A stretch of 64,000 bases of DNA from Mycolicibacterium psychrotolerans (GCF_010729305.1 NZ_AP022574.1:4960001-5024000), one strand, 5' to 3'. Positions 49,513 through 59,895 are shown, numbered from the stretch's first letter. Notes: a model not told the origin generated them from the letters alone. Made by a program: numbers and translations.

Positions 49513-50901
49513 CTACCGCAGGGTCCGGATGACCTGGCCCGTCGCCAGGACACCGGCGGGGTCGTAGCGGTCGGCCAGGGCCGCCAACCAATGCAGCGTG
49601 TCCTCGCTGTACACCCGTAACGGCCGGGCGGGGTCATAGGAGGGCGCGAAGTTCGGCATCTGGCCGCCCGTCGACCACGGCTCGACCGAGGCGACCACCG
49701 CCGCCGCGTGCTCGACGACCATGGCGGCAATCTCGGGCGCAGGGACGCCGATGGTCACCAGTGAGAACGCCGCGTCGCGCCGGCAGAACGCGCTGCGGTG
49801 CCGCGGCTCGCGCGCCAGCGCGCCACCGAGCATCCGCAGCTCGACGATCGTCTGCGGCGACCCCGAACCCGGGCCCGCGACCGCCAGCAGCGCATCGACC
49901 GCCTCGGGCGGCAGCGCCGACAGCAGCGCCTGGTTCTCGCTGACCGGCATCGGATCCACCGGATCGGCGTGCACCGCCCCGATCGCCGCGTACGGCATCA
50001 CGGCCACCGTGTCGAGCAGCGGAGTCGCCGCGGCCCGCATCGGCGCGAGCAGCCGCTCCCCCTCCGCGAGATCGCCGACCGCCGTGTACCGCAATGCCAC
50101 CGTCATCGTGCCCGCAAGGGGCTCGGGCACGCCGGGCATCGGCGGCAGCTGCTGGATCGCGATCGACGTGTTCACCGTCTCGGGCAGTCCGGTACACCAA
50201 CCGGCCCAGGCGTGCAGTACCGCGGCGGCGTCCTCGCCGGCGAAATACATGGCACCACCGTAGAATTCGGCGATCGGCAGCAGGTCGATCTCGACCGACG
50301 TCACGATCCCCAGCGTCGCCTTGCCGCCGCGCAGCCCCCAGAACAGGTCGGCGTTGCACTCCGGCGTCGCCTGCAGCAGCCGGCCATCTCCGGTCACCAC
50401 TTCGAATCCCCGCACATGATCGGACGACGCACCGACCGTGCGCACCAGCGGACCGATTCCGCCACCGGTCAGAAAGCCCACGACGCCCACGCTCGGCGCT
50501 GAACCGCACAGCGGCGCAAGGCCGTGCGGCGTCGCGGCATCCAACACGTCCTGCCAGCGCGCACCGGCGTCGACGCGCGCGGTTCGATTGACGACATCCA
50601 CAGCGCAGTGCTTCATCGCCGACGTCTGCACCATGATCGTGCCGGGCCCGACCTCGACAGCGCCGTGGCCGGTGGCTTGCACGGTGACCGTGAACCCGTG
50701 TGCCGCGGCGAACCTGACCGTGCCGGCGACGTCCTCCGGCGAGGTGGCCAGCACCACGGCCGCCGGTGTCACCGAGGCCGCCACATTCCAGGGCGCGCAG
50801 CGTTCGTAGCCCGGTTCACCGGGAAGCGCCACGTGCGTGGTGACCTGCGCGCGCAGCGCCTGTAGTGCGTCGTCGCGCGTCACATCGGTCGGGATGGTCA
50901 T
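49513..50901 (-). CDS. FAD-binding (BBE-type) oxidoreductase
   Basis: 462 residues. The FAD-binding PCMH domain occupies the N-terminal ~200 residues: VVLATSPEDVAGTVRFAAAHGF, VTVQATGHGAVEVGPG, and APSVGVVGFLTGGGIGPLVR. The C-terminal BBE motif is YSEDTLHWLAALADRYDPAG. Related enzymes oxidise alcohols or sugars (berberine-bridge-type, vanillyl-alcohol oxidase fold). No signal peptide is seen. It starts next to the tRNA and runs alone. Confidence 0.88.
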   Translation of the reverse strand: MTIPTDVTRDDALQALRAQVTTHVALPGEPGYERCAPWNVAASVTPAAVVLATSPEDVAGTVRFAAAHGFTVTVQATGHGAVEVGPGTIMVQTSAMKHCAVDVVNRTARVDAGARWQDVLDAATPHGLAPLCGSAPSVGVVGFLTGGGIGPLVRTVGASSDHVRGFEVVTGDGRLLQATPECNADLFWGLRGGKATLGIVTSVEIDLLPIAEFYGGAMYFAGEDAAAVLHAWAGWCTGLPETVNTSIAIQQLPPMPGVPEPLAGTMTVALRYTAVGDLAEGERLLAPMRAAATPLLDTVAVMPYAAIGAVHADPVDPMPVSENQALLSALPPEAVDALLAVAGPGSGSPQTIVELRMLGGALAREPRHRSAFCRRDAAFSLVTIGVPAPEIAAMVVEHAAAVVASVEPWSTGGQMPNFAPSYDPARPLRVYSEDTLHWLAALADRYDPAGVLATGQVIRTLR

Positions 50902-51104
50902 CGAGGTCCCCTCTCACAAGCTCTGTGCTCGCGAGAAGTATCACCAACCCTGCTTGGCAGCCGCTTGGCCAGCGTGCCAAGAAAAATCCAAGCCGCCGTT
51001 CCGGACTCTAGCAGCGCACTCGTCGCCAGCGAGCGCGCGCTGCGTGTACGCGTATGGCGGCGCGCCGACGTACAAACACGCGCGCTCGCGGGGAAAGAGG
51101 AGGG

Positions 51105-51725
51105 TCAGGCCATTTCGGGGACCCGCAGGTGCGCCAGGACCAGGTCGAACTCACATTCGTCGAGAATCTCGACCCCGGAATCGCGCACCGTCGTGGCCTT
51201 CATCGCGTCGGTGGCCGACTTGCTGCGCCTCAGCGCCTCCGGGGTGTCGAAAGTGGCCGTGGCGACCCCGAATCCCGAGTCGCGATCGACCAGCAGGCTG
51301 CAGCTGCAGAACCCGTCGAGTTCGGCCAGTGCGGGGACGGTAGCCAGCCGGTAGCCGTCGATGGCGCGATCGATGTGTTCCGCGTCGACGCGCGCCCACG
51401 TCACGCGAACACACGCCCCGGGCGTCGAGTGGTGCTCACGATGCACGGCGGCGATTTCCCATTCGTCGACGGTGGGACTACCGCCGAGGATCTGTGCGGC
51501 GCGGTCGCGCATCGCGTCGGCGTCCCGGCGGCTGGCGATCATCGCCTCCTCCGACTGCCATGCTGTCGTCACGATGCACCGCCCGGACAGACGGTCCACC
51601 AGCAGCGACAAGCCGACGTAGCCGTCCAGACCGGTGAGCGCGGGCCACACCGAGTCGTGGATGTAAGCGATCCCGGCGTCGATCGCCGAGGACCGCGCGT
51701 GAATGTGCGAACTCCGTGCATACAT
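51105..51725 (-). CDS. Protein with two ABM-like (dimeric alpha-beta barrel) repeats
   Basis: 206 residues with an internal duplication: LTGLDGYVGLSLLVDRLSGR and IVTTAWQSEEAMIASRRDAD in the first half. LAELDGFCSCSLLVDRDSGF and VATATFDTPEALRRSKSATD follow in the second. This is the antibiotic-monooxygenase/YgiN fold as a tandem dimer. ATG 51725 follows GGAGGCAA. The activity is unknown; similar mycobacterial proteins are conserved hypotheticals. Confidence 0.8.
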   Translation of the reverse strand: MYARSSHIHARSSAIDAGIAYIHDSVWPALTGLDGYVGLSLLVDRLSGRCIVTTAWQSEEAMIASRRDADAMRDRAAQILGGSPTVDEWEIAAVHREHHSTPGACVRVTWARVDAEHIDRAIDGYRLATVPALAELDGFCSCSLLVDRDSGFGVATATFDTPEALRRSKSATDAMKATTVRDSGVEILDECEFDLVLAHLRVPEMA

Positions 51726-51895
51726 GGCTTGCCTCCATGGTCCGCGGCGGCGTCACGCCGGCGCCGCCGAACCCCTCCATCGTCCTCTCCCGGGTCGTCG
51801 AGGGCAATGGCGAGCGCAGGCGGCGCGGCGGCCCGGTGAACCTTCTGGGATCCGGAACCGTGTCTCTGTCGTAGGTCTGGTCGAGAGGGGTCGAG

Positions 51896-52240
51896 ATGAA
51901 CAAGAGTGGATCATTCTGGGCTGCCGTGTGTCTCGTTGCCACGGCGGCCACCGCGTGCGGCTGGGCGAGCACATCCGGGACCGCGGGCGCCGACGCGGCC
52001 ACCGTCACGATCGCGAGCATGCACTACGGCCCACCCGTCACGGTGCCGCCGGGGGCCCGGATCGCCGTCACGAACAACGACTCGGTCGAGCATTCCGTCA
52101 CCTCGGACGCCGCGAACGCGTTCACCGTCGACGTGGACGGCAACCAACAGGGTGCGTTCACCGCTCCCTCCGCACCGGGTGAGTACACCTTCCACTGCAA
52201 GTACCACCCCGCCATGCACGGGACGCTGATCGTCAAATAG
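51896..52240 (+). CDS. Exported cupredoxin (plastocyanin/azurin-like)
   Basis: 114 residues. A signal segment (FWAAVCLVATAATACGWAS) ends in a lipobox-like TAC(G), so a lipoprotein is possible. The copper ligands are visible as EHSVTS (His) and FHCKYHPAMHG (Cys, His, Met), a complete type-1 site. ATG 51896 follows GAGAGGGG. It would act in electron transfer or copper handling outside the membrane. It overlaps the end of the convergent regulator gene by 8 nt. Confidence 0.9.
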   Translation: MNKSGSFWAAVCLVATAATACGWASTSGTAGADAATVTIASMHYGPPVTVPPGARIAVTNNDSVEHSVTSDAANAFTVDVDGNQQGAFTAPSAPGEYTFHCKYHPAMHGTLIVK

Positions 52241-55200
52241 CCGCCAAAGCCTCTGCCGCAGTGGCGACGCCGTCCATGCCTATCAGCCTGGCCTCAGCGG
52301 CCAGGGCGCGGGCGGCGGCCGCCCGCTCCATCGGCGACTCGGTCATCTCACAGTCGAGCAGCCGGCAGCGCAGCACCGTCGGCGCTCCCCCGGTGCGCTC
52401 GGCGAGGGCGCGCGCCATCGCCAGATCCTCACGCGCACGACCGAACTCGCCGAGCACCGCGTGAAGCCGGGCGGTGGCCAGCGCGACCGGACCGGCCAGG
52501 CCGACCTGGCCGATCACCGCGATGCGCTCGCGGTAGGGCGTCAACTCGGCCAGCAGCGGCTCGGCGTACGCGTCGAGTCGGTGTTCGGCCGCCAGATGCG
52601 CCAGCAGCGTCTGATGCCCCAGCGTGGTCCAGATGTGGCGACGGTCGGAGGTCTCGGCCCAGGCACGCAGCAAGTCGGCGGCCTCGGCTCGCGCGGCGGG
52701 CCCCGTCACCACCGTGAGCACCGCGGTCCGCACCACGCCGACCATCCCCTGACCGCCGGTCTCCTCACTGGCGCGCAGGCCCTCCCAGTGGGGATCGACC
52801 GGACCACCCCTCTCTCGCAGCAGCGACGCCGTCGCCAGCAGGCCGCTCCCGGCCTCGTAGAGCTCGGTCTGCTCGTGGACGTGCGCGGCGATCGCGTGAT
52901 GGCGCTGCGCCTCGGCGAAGTCGCCGGTCCACATCGCCAGCACGGCCTCCATCCACCGCAACTGCGCCCGCAGCACGGGCAGCCGGAGATCCTCACTACC
53001 CGCGATACCGGCCCGTAGGTGGCGGCGCGCACCGGCGACGTCGCCGAGGTTCATCGCCGCCATCGTCGCGACCGAATGCGCGATCACGGCGTCCTCCCGA
53101 GAGCGGCTGTGCTGCAGCGTTTCCAACTGCGCCACCCAGGACAGCGTCTGCTCGCTGAGGCTGCACACACCCGAGTAGGTGATGAGCCGGCCGATCAGCA
53201 CGTCGGCGAGCACATCGGCGTCCCCGGTCTGCGAGGCCATCCGCTGCGCCCGCCCGAGCAGGCCGGCGGCGACACCGGCGTCGGGGTGATAGCAGTGCCC
53301 GACGGCCAGCGCGGGCAGCACCCGCGCGGCCGCCGCCGGATCGTCCTCGGCCACCGTCGCCGCCCGCGACAGCAGGGACAGCAGCTCCCCGGGATCGTGT
53401 CCGGGCGCCAGCCACGGCCAGCCGCCGCTGGCCCGCAGCAGCGCGCTCGCCACCCGTCCCGCCGTCGCCGCCCGCCCGGTGCGCAACGCCTCCCCCAGAT
53501 AGCGCTGCACACTGTCGAGCACCAGCTGTCCGCGGCCGGCACGGGAGTGTGCGTCGAGGAGTTCGACGGTCAGCGCGTCGCGCTCGGCGTCGTCGCGAGC
53601 CGACACCGGCAGTCGGTCATAGGCGTCCAGCGCCGCCTGCCACCACCGGGCCGCGATGTCCGAACTCCACTGCGCGGTAGCCTGTTCGGCCGCGAGCCGG
53701 CAGGCCCGTACGACGACGGCCGGCTCGACGAGGGGTTGTGCGGCGATCAGGTGCTGCGCGCGCCGCGTCGGCGCATCGGCTTCGACGCTGTCGGCGAGCA
53801 CGTCGGCGATCTTGGCGTGCAGGCGTTGGCGCCGCAGCGCCGGCATGCCCGCCAGAAGCTGCTCCCGCAGCAGGCCGTGCGCGAACTCGTAACCGTCGGC
53901 GGTGTGGGCGGCGATCACGATGCGTTCGTCGGCGGCCTCGTCGAGGTAATCGGCCAGGGTGTCCAGATCCAATCGGGTGACTCGCGCGAGCAGCGGGACG
54001 GCGGACGCGTCGATCACGTCGCCGATCACCGCCGCGGTCCGCAGCACCTGCATCACGGCCGGGTCCAGCGCGGCGAGTCGACGCTCGAGCACCGAGCGCA
54101 CCGCGCGCGGAATCTCGTTGGCGGCCCGCTCGGCTCGCGGCAAGCGCGCGTACTCGGAGACGAAGAACGGGTTGCCGCCGGTGCGGGCGGCCAGTTCGGC
54201 GGCCTCGTCGGCGGACACCGCGTCCTCGGCCACCTCGTTGGCCAGCGTCGCCACATCGTCCGACGACAGCGCGGGGACCGCGATGTGGCGGTTGGCGTCG
54301 CCACGCGCCACGGTGCTGAGCAGGCGCGACACCTCGGGGGTGTGCTCGCCGTCGCGCACCGTCACGATCACCAGCACACGGTGATCACGCAACGCGCTCG
54401 CGATGTAGGCCAGGCAGCTGGCCGAGGTGGTGTCCGACCACTGCACATCGTCGACCACGATGGCCAGCAGCCGCGGCGCCGACTCCAGCAGAGATTGAAC
54501 ACGTTCGTAGACAAGGAATCTCGCGGTGTCGGGATCGGCGTGCGGCGGCACCTCGAGCACCTCGTCGTGGTCGGCGCCCAACGCGCGCACCAGCTGTCGC
54601 ATCGGCCACCACGGTGGGGTGGCCCGCTCGTCGGGGCAGTTCACCCACACCACGTCGCCGCCCTCGGCGGACACCAGCGCGGCGATCTCTTCGGCCAACC
54701 GCGTCTTGCCGATCCCTGGCGGACCCGAGAGCACCAACCACCGGGTCGCCCCTGCCGCCGCCCGTGCCAGCACCTCACCCGCGCGGGCCAGTTCGCGGGC
54801 CCGGCCCACCAACGGCGACCGCGGCGGGGGCGCCGCGCTGACCGCCCCGGTCGCGACCGGCCCCGGAACGGGAATGTTCGTCGCGCCGCTCCACTCCGGC
54901 GGACGGGGCCAGCCGGCCAACTCGGGCGCCTGCCGTAGCACCGCGGTCTGCAGATCTCGCAGTTCCGGTCCGGGCTCGAGCCCCAGTTCTGCGTCGAGGA
55001 GCCGCGCATGACGGCCATAGGCCTCCAGCGCCTCGGCCGCGCGACCGGCCCGGTACAGCGCCAGCATCTGCAATCGGCAGCCGCGGTCGGCGAACGGGTC
55101 GAGTGCACGCAACGCCGCCGCCTCGGTCAGTGCGGCGGTCACCTTGCCGAGCGCCAGCAGCGCGACGACCCGGTGCGCGAGGCATTCGACCCGCATCCCG

Positions 55201-55685
55201 GTGACCCTTGCCGCCTCGTCACGCACCCATGGCGCATCGGCCATGTCCTCCAAAAGATTTCCCCGAACCAACGCCAGAGCGGTGTCGGCCTCGGCGAGCG
55301 CCCCCTCCCACTCCTCGGCCTCGATCGCGGCCCCGGCGCGTAGGCACCCCGCCGTGAACGCCGTCAGGTCGACGCTGTCCGGGTCCGCGTCGAGGTAGTA
55401 GCCCGGCGGGCGGCGCACGATCGGCTGCGATACCGGGGAAGCCATCTGCGTCCCAACCGATCCGCGCAGCGCGCGCCGCAGGTTCGAGATGTAGGCCTGC
55501 AGACTCGCCGTCGCGCTGGCCGGTACGTCAGCGCCCCAGACCGCGTCGACCAGCCGATCCACCGACACGACCCGGCCCGCGGCCAGCAGCAGCACCGCCA
55601 ACACCACCCGCTGCTTGGGCGGACCGAGGTCGACCGGGGTCTCCCCGTCGACCACCTGCAGCGGTCCGAGCAACCGATAGCGCAC
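52233..55685 (-). CDS. AfsR/SARP-type regulator with NTPase and helical-repeat domain
   Basis: 1150 residues. The N-terminal OmpR-type winged helix (MRYRLLGPLQVVDGETPVDL, LVDAVWGADVPASATASLQA) and bacterial transcriptional activation domain cover about 1-250. The AAA/STAND ATPase has Walker A LSGPPGIGKTRLAEEIA near 317 and Walker B LLAIVVDDVQWSD near 407. The C-terminal ~550 residues are alpha-helical repeats. The family activates secondary metabolism or antibiotic production in Streptomyces. The start is GTG 55685, 12 nt after the UPF0182 stop, so it may be co-transcribed with that gene. The target is unknown. Confidence 0.9.
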   Translation of the reverse strand: MRYRLLGPLQVVDGETPVDLGPPKQRVVLAVLLLAAGRVVSVDRLVDAVWGADVPASATASLQAYISNLRRALRGSVGTQMASPVSQPIVRRPPGYYLDADPDSVDLTAFTAGCLRAGAAIEAEEWEGALAEADTALALVRGNLLEDMADAPWVRDEAARVTGMRVECLAHRVVALLALGKVTAALTEAAALRALDPFADRGCRLQMLALYRAGRAAEALEAYGRHARLLDAELGLEPGPELRDLQTAVLRQAPELAGWPRPPEWSGATNIPVPGPVATGAVSAAPPPRSPLVGRARELARAGEVLARAAAGATRWLVLSGPPGIGKTRLAEEIAALVSAEGGDVVWVNCPDERATPPWWPMRQLVRALGADHDEVLEVPPHADPDTARFLVYERVQSLLESAPRLLAIVVDDVQWSDTTSASCLAYIASALRDHRVLVIVTVRDGEHTPEVSRLLSTVARGDANRHIAVPALSSDDVATLANEVAEDAVSADEAAELAARTGGNPFFVSEYARLPRAERAANEIPRAVRSVLERRLAALDPAVMQVLRTAAVIGDVIDASAVPLLARVTRLDLDTLADYLDEAADERIVIAAHTADGYEFAHGLLREQLLAGMPALRRQRLHAKIADVLADSVEADAPTRRAQHLIAAQPLVEPAVVVRACRLAAEQATAQWSSDIAARWWQAALDAYDRLPVSARDDAERDALTVELLDAHSRAGRGQLVLDSVQRYLGEALRTGRAATAGRVASALLRASGGWPWLAPGHDPGELLSLLSRAATVAEDDPAAAARVLPALAVGHCYHPDAGVAAGLLGRAQRMASQTGDADVLADVLIGRLITYSGVCSLSEQTLSWVAQLETLQHSRSREDAVIAHSVATMAAMNLGDVAGARRHLRAGIAGSEDLRLPVLRAQLRWMEAVLAMWTGDFAEAQRHHAIAAHVHEQTELYEAGSGLLATASLLRERGGPVDPHWEGLRASEETGGQGMVGVVRTAVLTVVTGPAARAEAADLLRAWAETSDRRHIWTTLGHQTLLAHLAAEHRLDAYAEPLLAELTPYRERIAVIGQVGLAGPVALATARLHAVLGEFGRAREDLAMARALAERTGGAPTVLRCRLLDCEMTESPMERAAAARALAAEARLIGMDGVATAAEALAAI

Positions 55686-55697
55686 CGGCGGATCGTG

Positions 55698-58600
55698 TTA
55701 CGACGCGGACTGGTATTCGCTCATGGCGTCGTCGAGGCGTTGCAGCGCCTCGCCGTACTGGGCGAAGTCGCCACTGCGCTGCGCCTCCCGCACCGCATCC
55801 AGTGCAGAGTTGATGTTCTGCAGCGCAGCGGTTTTGGCCGCCGACAGCTGGGACGGACCGGTCGGCGGGACCGCCACCGGCACCTCCGGGCGGGTCTGCG
55901 GAGGCTGACCCTGCTGGTTCGGCGGTGCCGCCGCGGGCTGCTGACCGGTGGCCGGCGGTCGCGACTGCGATTGGCCCGCAGGCACATCCGTCGGTGCCGG
56001 ACCGGTCGCGGTGGCGTCCGCGCCCGCACCGAACAGATCCGTCAGCGCGTCACGCACCGTCGGCCCGTACCCGATCTTGTCGTTGTACATCATCGCCACC
56101 CGGATCAGGCGCGGGTAGGACGACGCCGCATCACTGGCACCCGGCGAGGCGTACACCGGCGCGACGTACAGCAGACCGCCCTGGCCCATCGGCAGCGTCA
56201 GCAGATTGCCCCAGCGGATCCGGTTCTGGTTGTCCCGGCCGATGACACCGAGATCCTGGCTGACCGCGGTGTCGGTGCTGATCGCGTTGAATGCCAGCTT
56301 GGGGCCGTTGACCTGGCCGGGGATCGTCAGCACCGTGATCTTGCCGTAGGTCTGCGGATCGGAGCTGGCACTGATGTAGGCGGCCAGGAAGTCGCGCCGG
56401 AACCGGTTCATCGCACTGGTCAGCTGGAACGACGTCGAATTGTCGTTCTCTGCCAGGTTTTTCGCGACGATGTAGTACGGCGGCTGGTAGCTGCTGGCTG
56501 TCGGGTTCGGATCCAGCGGCACGTCCCAGAAATCCGACGTCGAGAAGAACGTCACCGGATCGTCGACGTGGTACTTGGCCAGCAATGCGCGCTGCACCTT
56601 GAACAGGTCCTCCGGGTAGCGCAGATGCTCCTGCAACTCCGGGCTGATGTCGGCCTTGGGCTTGATGGTGCCCGGGAAAACCTTCTCCCACGCCTGCAGC
56701 ACCGGATCCTGCTCGTCCTGCGCGTACAGCGTCACGGTGCCGTCGTAGGCGTCGACGGTGGCCTTCACCGAGTTACGGATGTAGGACACCTGCTTGTCGG
56801 GCAGCAGCCGGTTCATCGCCACCTCGTTGGAGTCCGTGGTGGCCGACGACAGCGACATCAGTTCCGAGTACGGATAGTTGTCCAGCGTGGTGTAGCCGTC
56901 GACGATCCACACCATCCGCTTGTTGACTATCGCCGGGTAGACGGCGGTGTCGGTGGTCAGCCACGGCGCCACGGCCTTCACGCGTTCCGCCGGATCCCGC
57001 TTGAACAGGATCTTGCTGTTGTTGTTGATCACGTTGGAGAACAGGAAGTTCCGCTCGGCGAACTTCGCGGCGAAGACGCTGCGGTTGAACCAGTTGCCCA
57101 GCGGCACCCCGCCTGCGCCCGTGTAGGTGTAGTTCTTCGTCTCGACGTTGTTCTCGTAGTCGTATTCGCGGTCGGCGCCGTTCTTGCCGACGATCGCGTA
57201 GTCGGCCGCCGTGGAGGCGATGACCGGGCCGAAGTAGATGCGCGGCTGGTCCAGCGGCGCCGGTCCGGGCGAGATGATGCTGCCGTTGGCGCCGACGACG
57301 CTGGCCAGGAACTCTGGATAGCCGCCGTTCTGGTTGGGGTCGTTGGCCACGCCGCGCACCGTGTTGGCCGGCGAGGCGATGAACCCGTTGCCGTGGGTGA
57401 ACACGGTGTGCCGGTTGATCCAGTCCCGCTGGTTGTCGATCAGCCGGTCCGGGTTGAGCTCGCGCGCGGCCACCACGAAGTCGCGCAGGTTCCCGTCGGC
57501 GTCGGGATAGCGGTCCATGTTGAGCTGGTCGGAGAAGTAGTAGAAGTTCTTGCCCTGCTGGAACTGGGTGAACGCCGGGCTGACGATGTTGGGGTCGAGC
57601 ACGCGGATGTTCGACGTGGTGGCCCGGTCGGCGGCCACCTGCTGCGCGCTCGCCGGCGCGTTGCCGGCGTAGTCCCGGTAGCTGACCTGTTCTTCGGTGA
57701 GCCCGTAGGCCTGTCGGGTCGCCGCGATGCTGCGGCTGATGTATTCGCTTTCCTTCTGGGCGGCGTTGGGCCGGACGCTGATCTGCTCGACCACCAGCGG
57801 CCAGCCGGCGCCGACCACCAGCGACGAGAGCAGCAGCAGGACCACGCCGATCGCCGGGATTCGCAAGTCGCGCAGGAAGATCGCCGAAAAAACCGCGGCG
57901 GCGCAGATCACCGCGATGGCCATCAGGATGAGCTTGGCGGGCAGCACCGCGTTGATGTCGGTGTAGCCCGCGCCGGTGAAGGGCTTACCGCCGCGGGTGT
58001 GGCTGAGCAGCTCGTAGCGGTCGAACCAGTACGCCACCGCCTTGAGCAGCATCAGGATGCCGACCAGGGTGATCAGCTGGATCCGGGCGGCCCGGCTCAG
58101 CGCACCGGTCCGGCCGGAGAGCCGGATGCCGCCGAACAGGTAGTGGCCCAACAGGTTCGCGACGAACGCCAGGAACGTGGCGACGAACAGATAGGACAGC
58201 ACCAGCCGGTAGAACGGCAGATCGAACGCATAGAAGCCGAGATCGATGCCGAACTGCGGGTCGGCGACGCCGAAGCTGCCGCCGTGCAGGAACAGCTGCA
58301 CCCGCTCCCAATAGCTCTGGGCGACGAATCCCGACAGCAGACCGATGAACGCAGGCACCCCGATGCCCACCAGCCGCAGCCGGGCCATCACGGCGGTGCG
58401 GTAGCGCGCGATCGGATCGTTCGGGCCCGCCGTCGGCACGAAGACCGGACGGGTGCGGTAGGCCAGGGCGAGCGCGGCGAACACGACGCCGCCGACCAAG
58501 AGGGTGACGACCAGGAAGATCACCAGCCGGGTGACGATCTGGGTGGTGAACACCGACCGGTAGCCGAGTTCGCCGAACCACAGCCAGTCGACGTAGGTGT

Positions 58601-58712
58601 CGACTATCCGGGGTCCGATCAGCAACAGCAGCACGACCGCCAGGGCGATCGCGATCAGAACCCGGCTTCGTCGCGTCAGCTTCGGCATTCTCGCCGCGGG
58701 CCGCATACCCAC
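55698..58712 (-). CDS. UPF0182 membrane protein (Rv3193c orthologue)
   Basis: 1004 residues. The N-terminus GMRPAARMPKLTRRSRVLIA and YVDWLWFGELGYRSVFTTQ are nearly those of M. tuberculosis Rv3193c. About seven transmembrane helices occupy residues 20-310. A large extracytoplasmic domain follows, and the end is a Pro/Gln-rich linker and a short helical tail (KTAALQNINSALDAVREAQR). The start is GTG 58712. Function is unknown; it belongs to the conserved Rv3193c-Rv3197 block. Confidence 0.93.
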   Translation of the reverse strand: MGMRPAARMPKLTRRSRVLIAIALAVVLLLLIGPRIVDTYVDWLWFGELGYRSVFTTQIVTRLVIFLVVTLLVGGVVFAALALAYRTRPVFVPTAGPNDPIARYRTAVMARLRLVGIGVPAFIGLLSGFVAQSYWERVQLFLHGGSFGVADPQFGIDLGFYAFDLPFYRLVLSYLFVATFLAFVANLLGHYLFGGIRLSGRTGALSRAARIQLITLVGILMLLKAVAYWFDRYELLSHTRGGKPFTGAGYTDINAVLPAKLILMAIAVICAAAVFSAIFLRDLRIPAIGVVLLLLSSLVVGAGWPLVVEQISVRPNAAQKESEYISRSIAATRQAYGLTEEQVSYRDYAGNAPASAQQVAADRATTSNIRVLDPNIVSPAFTQFQQGKNFYYFSDQLNMDRYPDADGNLRDFVVAARELNPDRLIDNQRDWINRHTVFTHGNGFIASPANTVRGVANDPNQNGGYPEFLASVVGANGSIISPGPAPLDQPRIYFGPVIASTAADYAIVGKNGADREYDYENNVETKNYTYTGAGGVPLGNWFNRSVFAAKFAERNFLFSNVINNNSKILFKRDPAERVKAVAPWLTTDTAVYPAIVNKRMVWIVDGYTTLDNYPYSELMSLSSATTDSNEVAMNRLLPDKQVSYIRNSVKATVDAYDGTVTLYAQDEQDPVLQAWEKVFPGTIKPKADISPELQEHLRYPEDLFKVQRALLAKYHVDDPVTFFSTSDFWDVPLDPNPTASSYQPPYYIVAKNLAENDNSTSFQLTSAMNRFRRDFLAAYISASSDPQTYGKITVLTIPGQVNGPKLAFNAISTDTAVSQDLGVIGRDNQNRIRWGNLLTLPMGQGGLLYVAPVYASPGASDAASSYPRLIRVAMMYNDKIGYGPTVRDALTDLFGAGADATATGPAPTDVPAGQSQSRPPATGQQPAAAPPNQQGQPPQTRPEVPVAVPPTGPSQLSAAKTAALQNINSALDAVREAQRSGDFAQYGEALQRLDDAMSEYQSAS

Positions 58713-58783
58713 TCGATTACTCCACTCTCGGACATTCCCAGCAGTTGTTCAGTAACTGTACGCATCGGGCCTGCGGCGCCGGC

Positions 58784-59806
58784 TCAGCAGCGAGGAGGTT
58801 CGCCACCGGCGGAAAGCGTGCGCAGCCCGTCGATCGCGTGCTCGAGGGTGTCCACCTTGAGCAACTCGATGTCCTTCTCGTCGGCGGACTTGGCCTCGTC
58901 GCAGTTGTCGGCCGGCACCAGGAACACCGAGGCACCGGCTTCCTTGGCCGACACGATCTTGTGGGTGATGCCGCCGATCGAGCCGACCTCCCCGTCCGGG
59001 GTGATCGTGCCGGTGCCCGCGACGAACTTCGATCCGTTCAGGTCGCCGGTCGTCAGCTTGTCGACGACGGCGAGGCTGAACATCAGGCCGGCCGACGGGC
59101 CACCGATGTTGGCCAGGTTGAAGTCGATCGAGAACGGCGCCCACGGCGCGTCGAGCACATTGACCCCCAGCACGCCGTGCGGACGGTCCGGCCGCGAGCC
59201 CAGCGTGACCTGGGCGATGCCGGCCGGGGAGTTCTTGCGGCGGTAGTCGACGACGATCGTGTCGCCGGGTTTGGTGGTTTCCAGGAAGGCGCCGAACTGC
59301 TCGAGGTTCGCGACGGGCTTGTTGTTCACCGCGTCGATCGCGTCACCGGCCTGCAGCTTGCCTTTCGACGGGCCCTTCTCGTCGATGCTCTGCACGGTGA
59401 TGGCGGTCGGATACTTCAGATAGGCCAGCGCGGCGTATTCCGCGCTGTCCTCGGACTGCTGGAAGTCCTTGGTGTTGGCCTCGTCGATCTCGTCACGGGA
59501 CTTGTCCGGCGGATAGACGAGCTCACGCGGGATCAGCTGATCGCGGCCCGACGCCCAGAAGATCAACGCCTGACCCAGCGTCAGGCCGTCCATCTGCGAC
59601 ACCGTCGTCATGTTCAGGTGGCCGCTGGTGGGTTGCACATCGGTGCCCTCGATGTCGACGACCGGCTTGCCGTCGACGTCACCGAGGGTGTTGAAGGTCG
59701 GGCCGGGGCCCAACGCGACGTAGGGCACCGACACCGTGGTCGCGAGCACGCCGAAGACCAAGATCGGCACCAGCGCGACGATGAGGGTGGCAATCCTCCT
59801 GTTCAC
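58784..59806 (-). CDS. PDZ/Lon-like membrane-anchored serine protease (Rv3194c orthologue)
   Basis: 340 residues. One N-terminal membrane anchor (RRIATLIVALVPILVFGVLA) is followed by a PDZ domain at about 130-210 (LQAGDAIDAVNNKPVANLEQ). A Lon S16-like proteolytic domain follows, with catalytic Ser in NIGGPSAGLMFSL (about 237) and Lys in GGITHKIVSAKEAG (about 283). GTG 59806 is chosen because it aligns with the M. tuberculosis start and has TACTGT 7 nt upstream on its strand; the longer start at 59839 would cross that promoter. Confidence 0.92.
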   Translation of the reverse strand: MNRRIATLIVALVPILVFGVLATTVSVPYVALGPGPTFNTLGDVDGKPVVDIEGTDVQPTSGHLNMTTVSQMDGLTLGQALIFWASGRDQLIPRELVYPPDKSRDEIDEANTKDFQQSEDSAEYAALAYLKYPTAITVQSIDEKGPSKGKLQAGDAIDAVNNKPVANLEQFGAFLETTKPGDTIVVDYRRKNSPAGIAQVTLGSRPDRPHGVLGVNVLDAPWAPFSIDFNLANIGGPSAGLMFSLAVVDKLTTGDLNGSKFVAGTGTITPDGEVGSIGGITHKIVSAKEAGASVFLVPADNCDEAKSADEKDIELLKVDTLEHAIDGLRTLSAGGEPPRC

Positions 59807-59813
59807 GCCGTTC

Positions 59814-59819
59814 ACAGTA
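59814..59819 (-). promoter_or_regulatory. Predicted -10 hexamer for the leaderless Rv3194c-like gene
   Basis: On the minus strand TACTGT ends 7 nt before GTG 59806. Confidence 0.5.
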
Positions 59820-59882
59820 GAGGTCAACGGTCGGTTCACTCTCAGCGTGACCCGTCGGCCCGCACCGGCGCACCCTGGTGAG

Positions 59883-59888
59883 TACCGT
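59883..59888 (+). promoter_or_regulatory. Predicted -10 hexamer for the leaderless Rv3195-like gene
   Basis: TACCGT ends 7 nt before ATG 59896. Together with 59814-59819 it forms a compact divergent promoter of about 90 nt. Confidence 0.5.
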
Positions 59889-59895
59889 TGGGGGC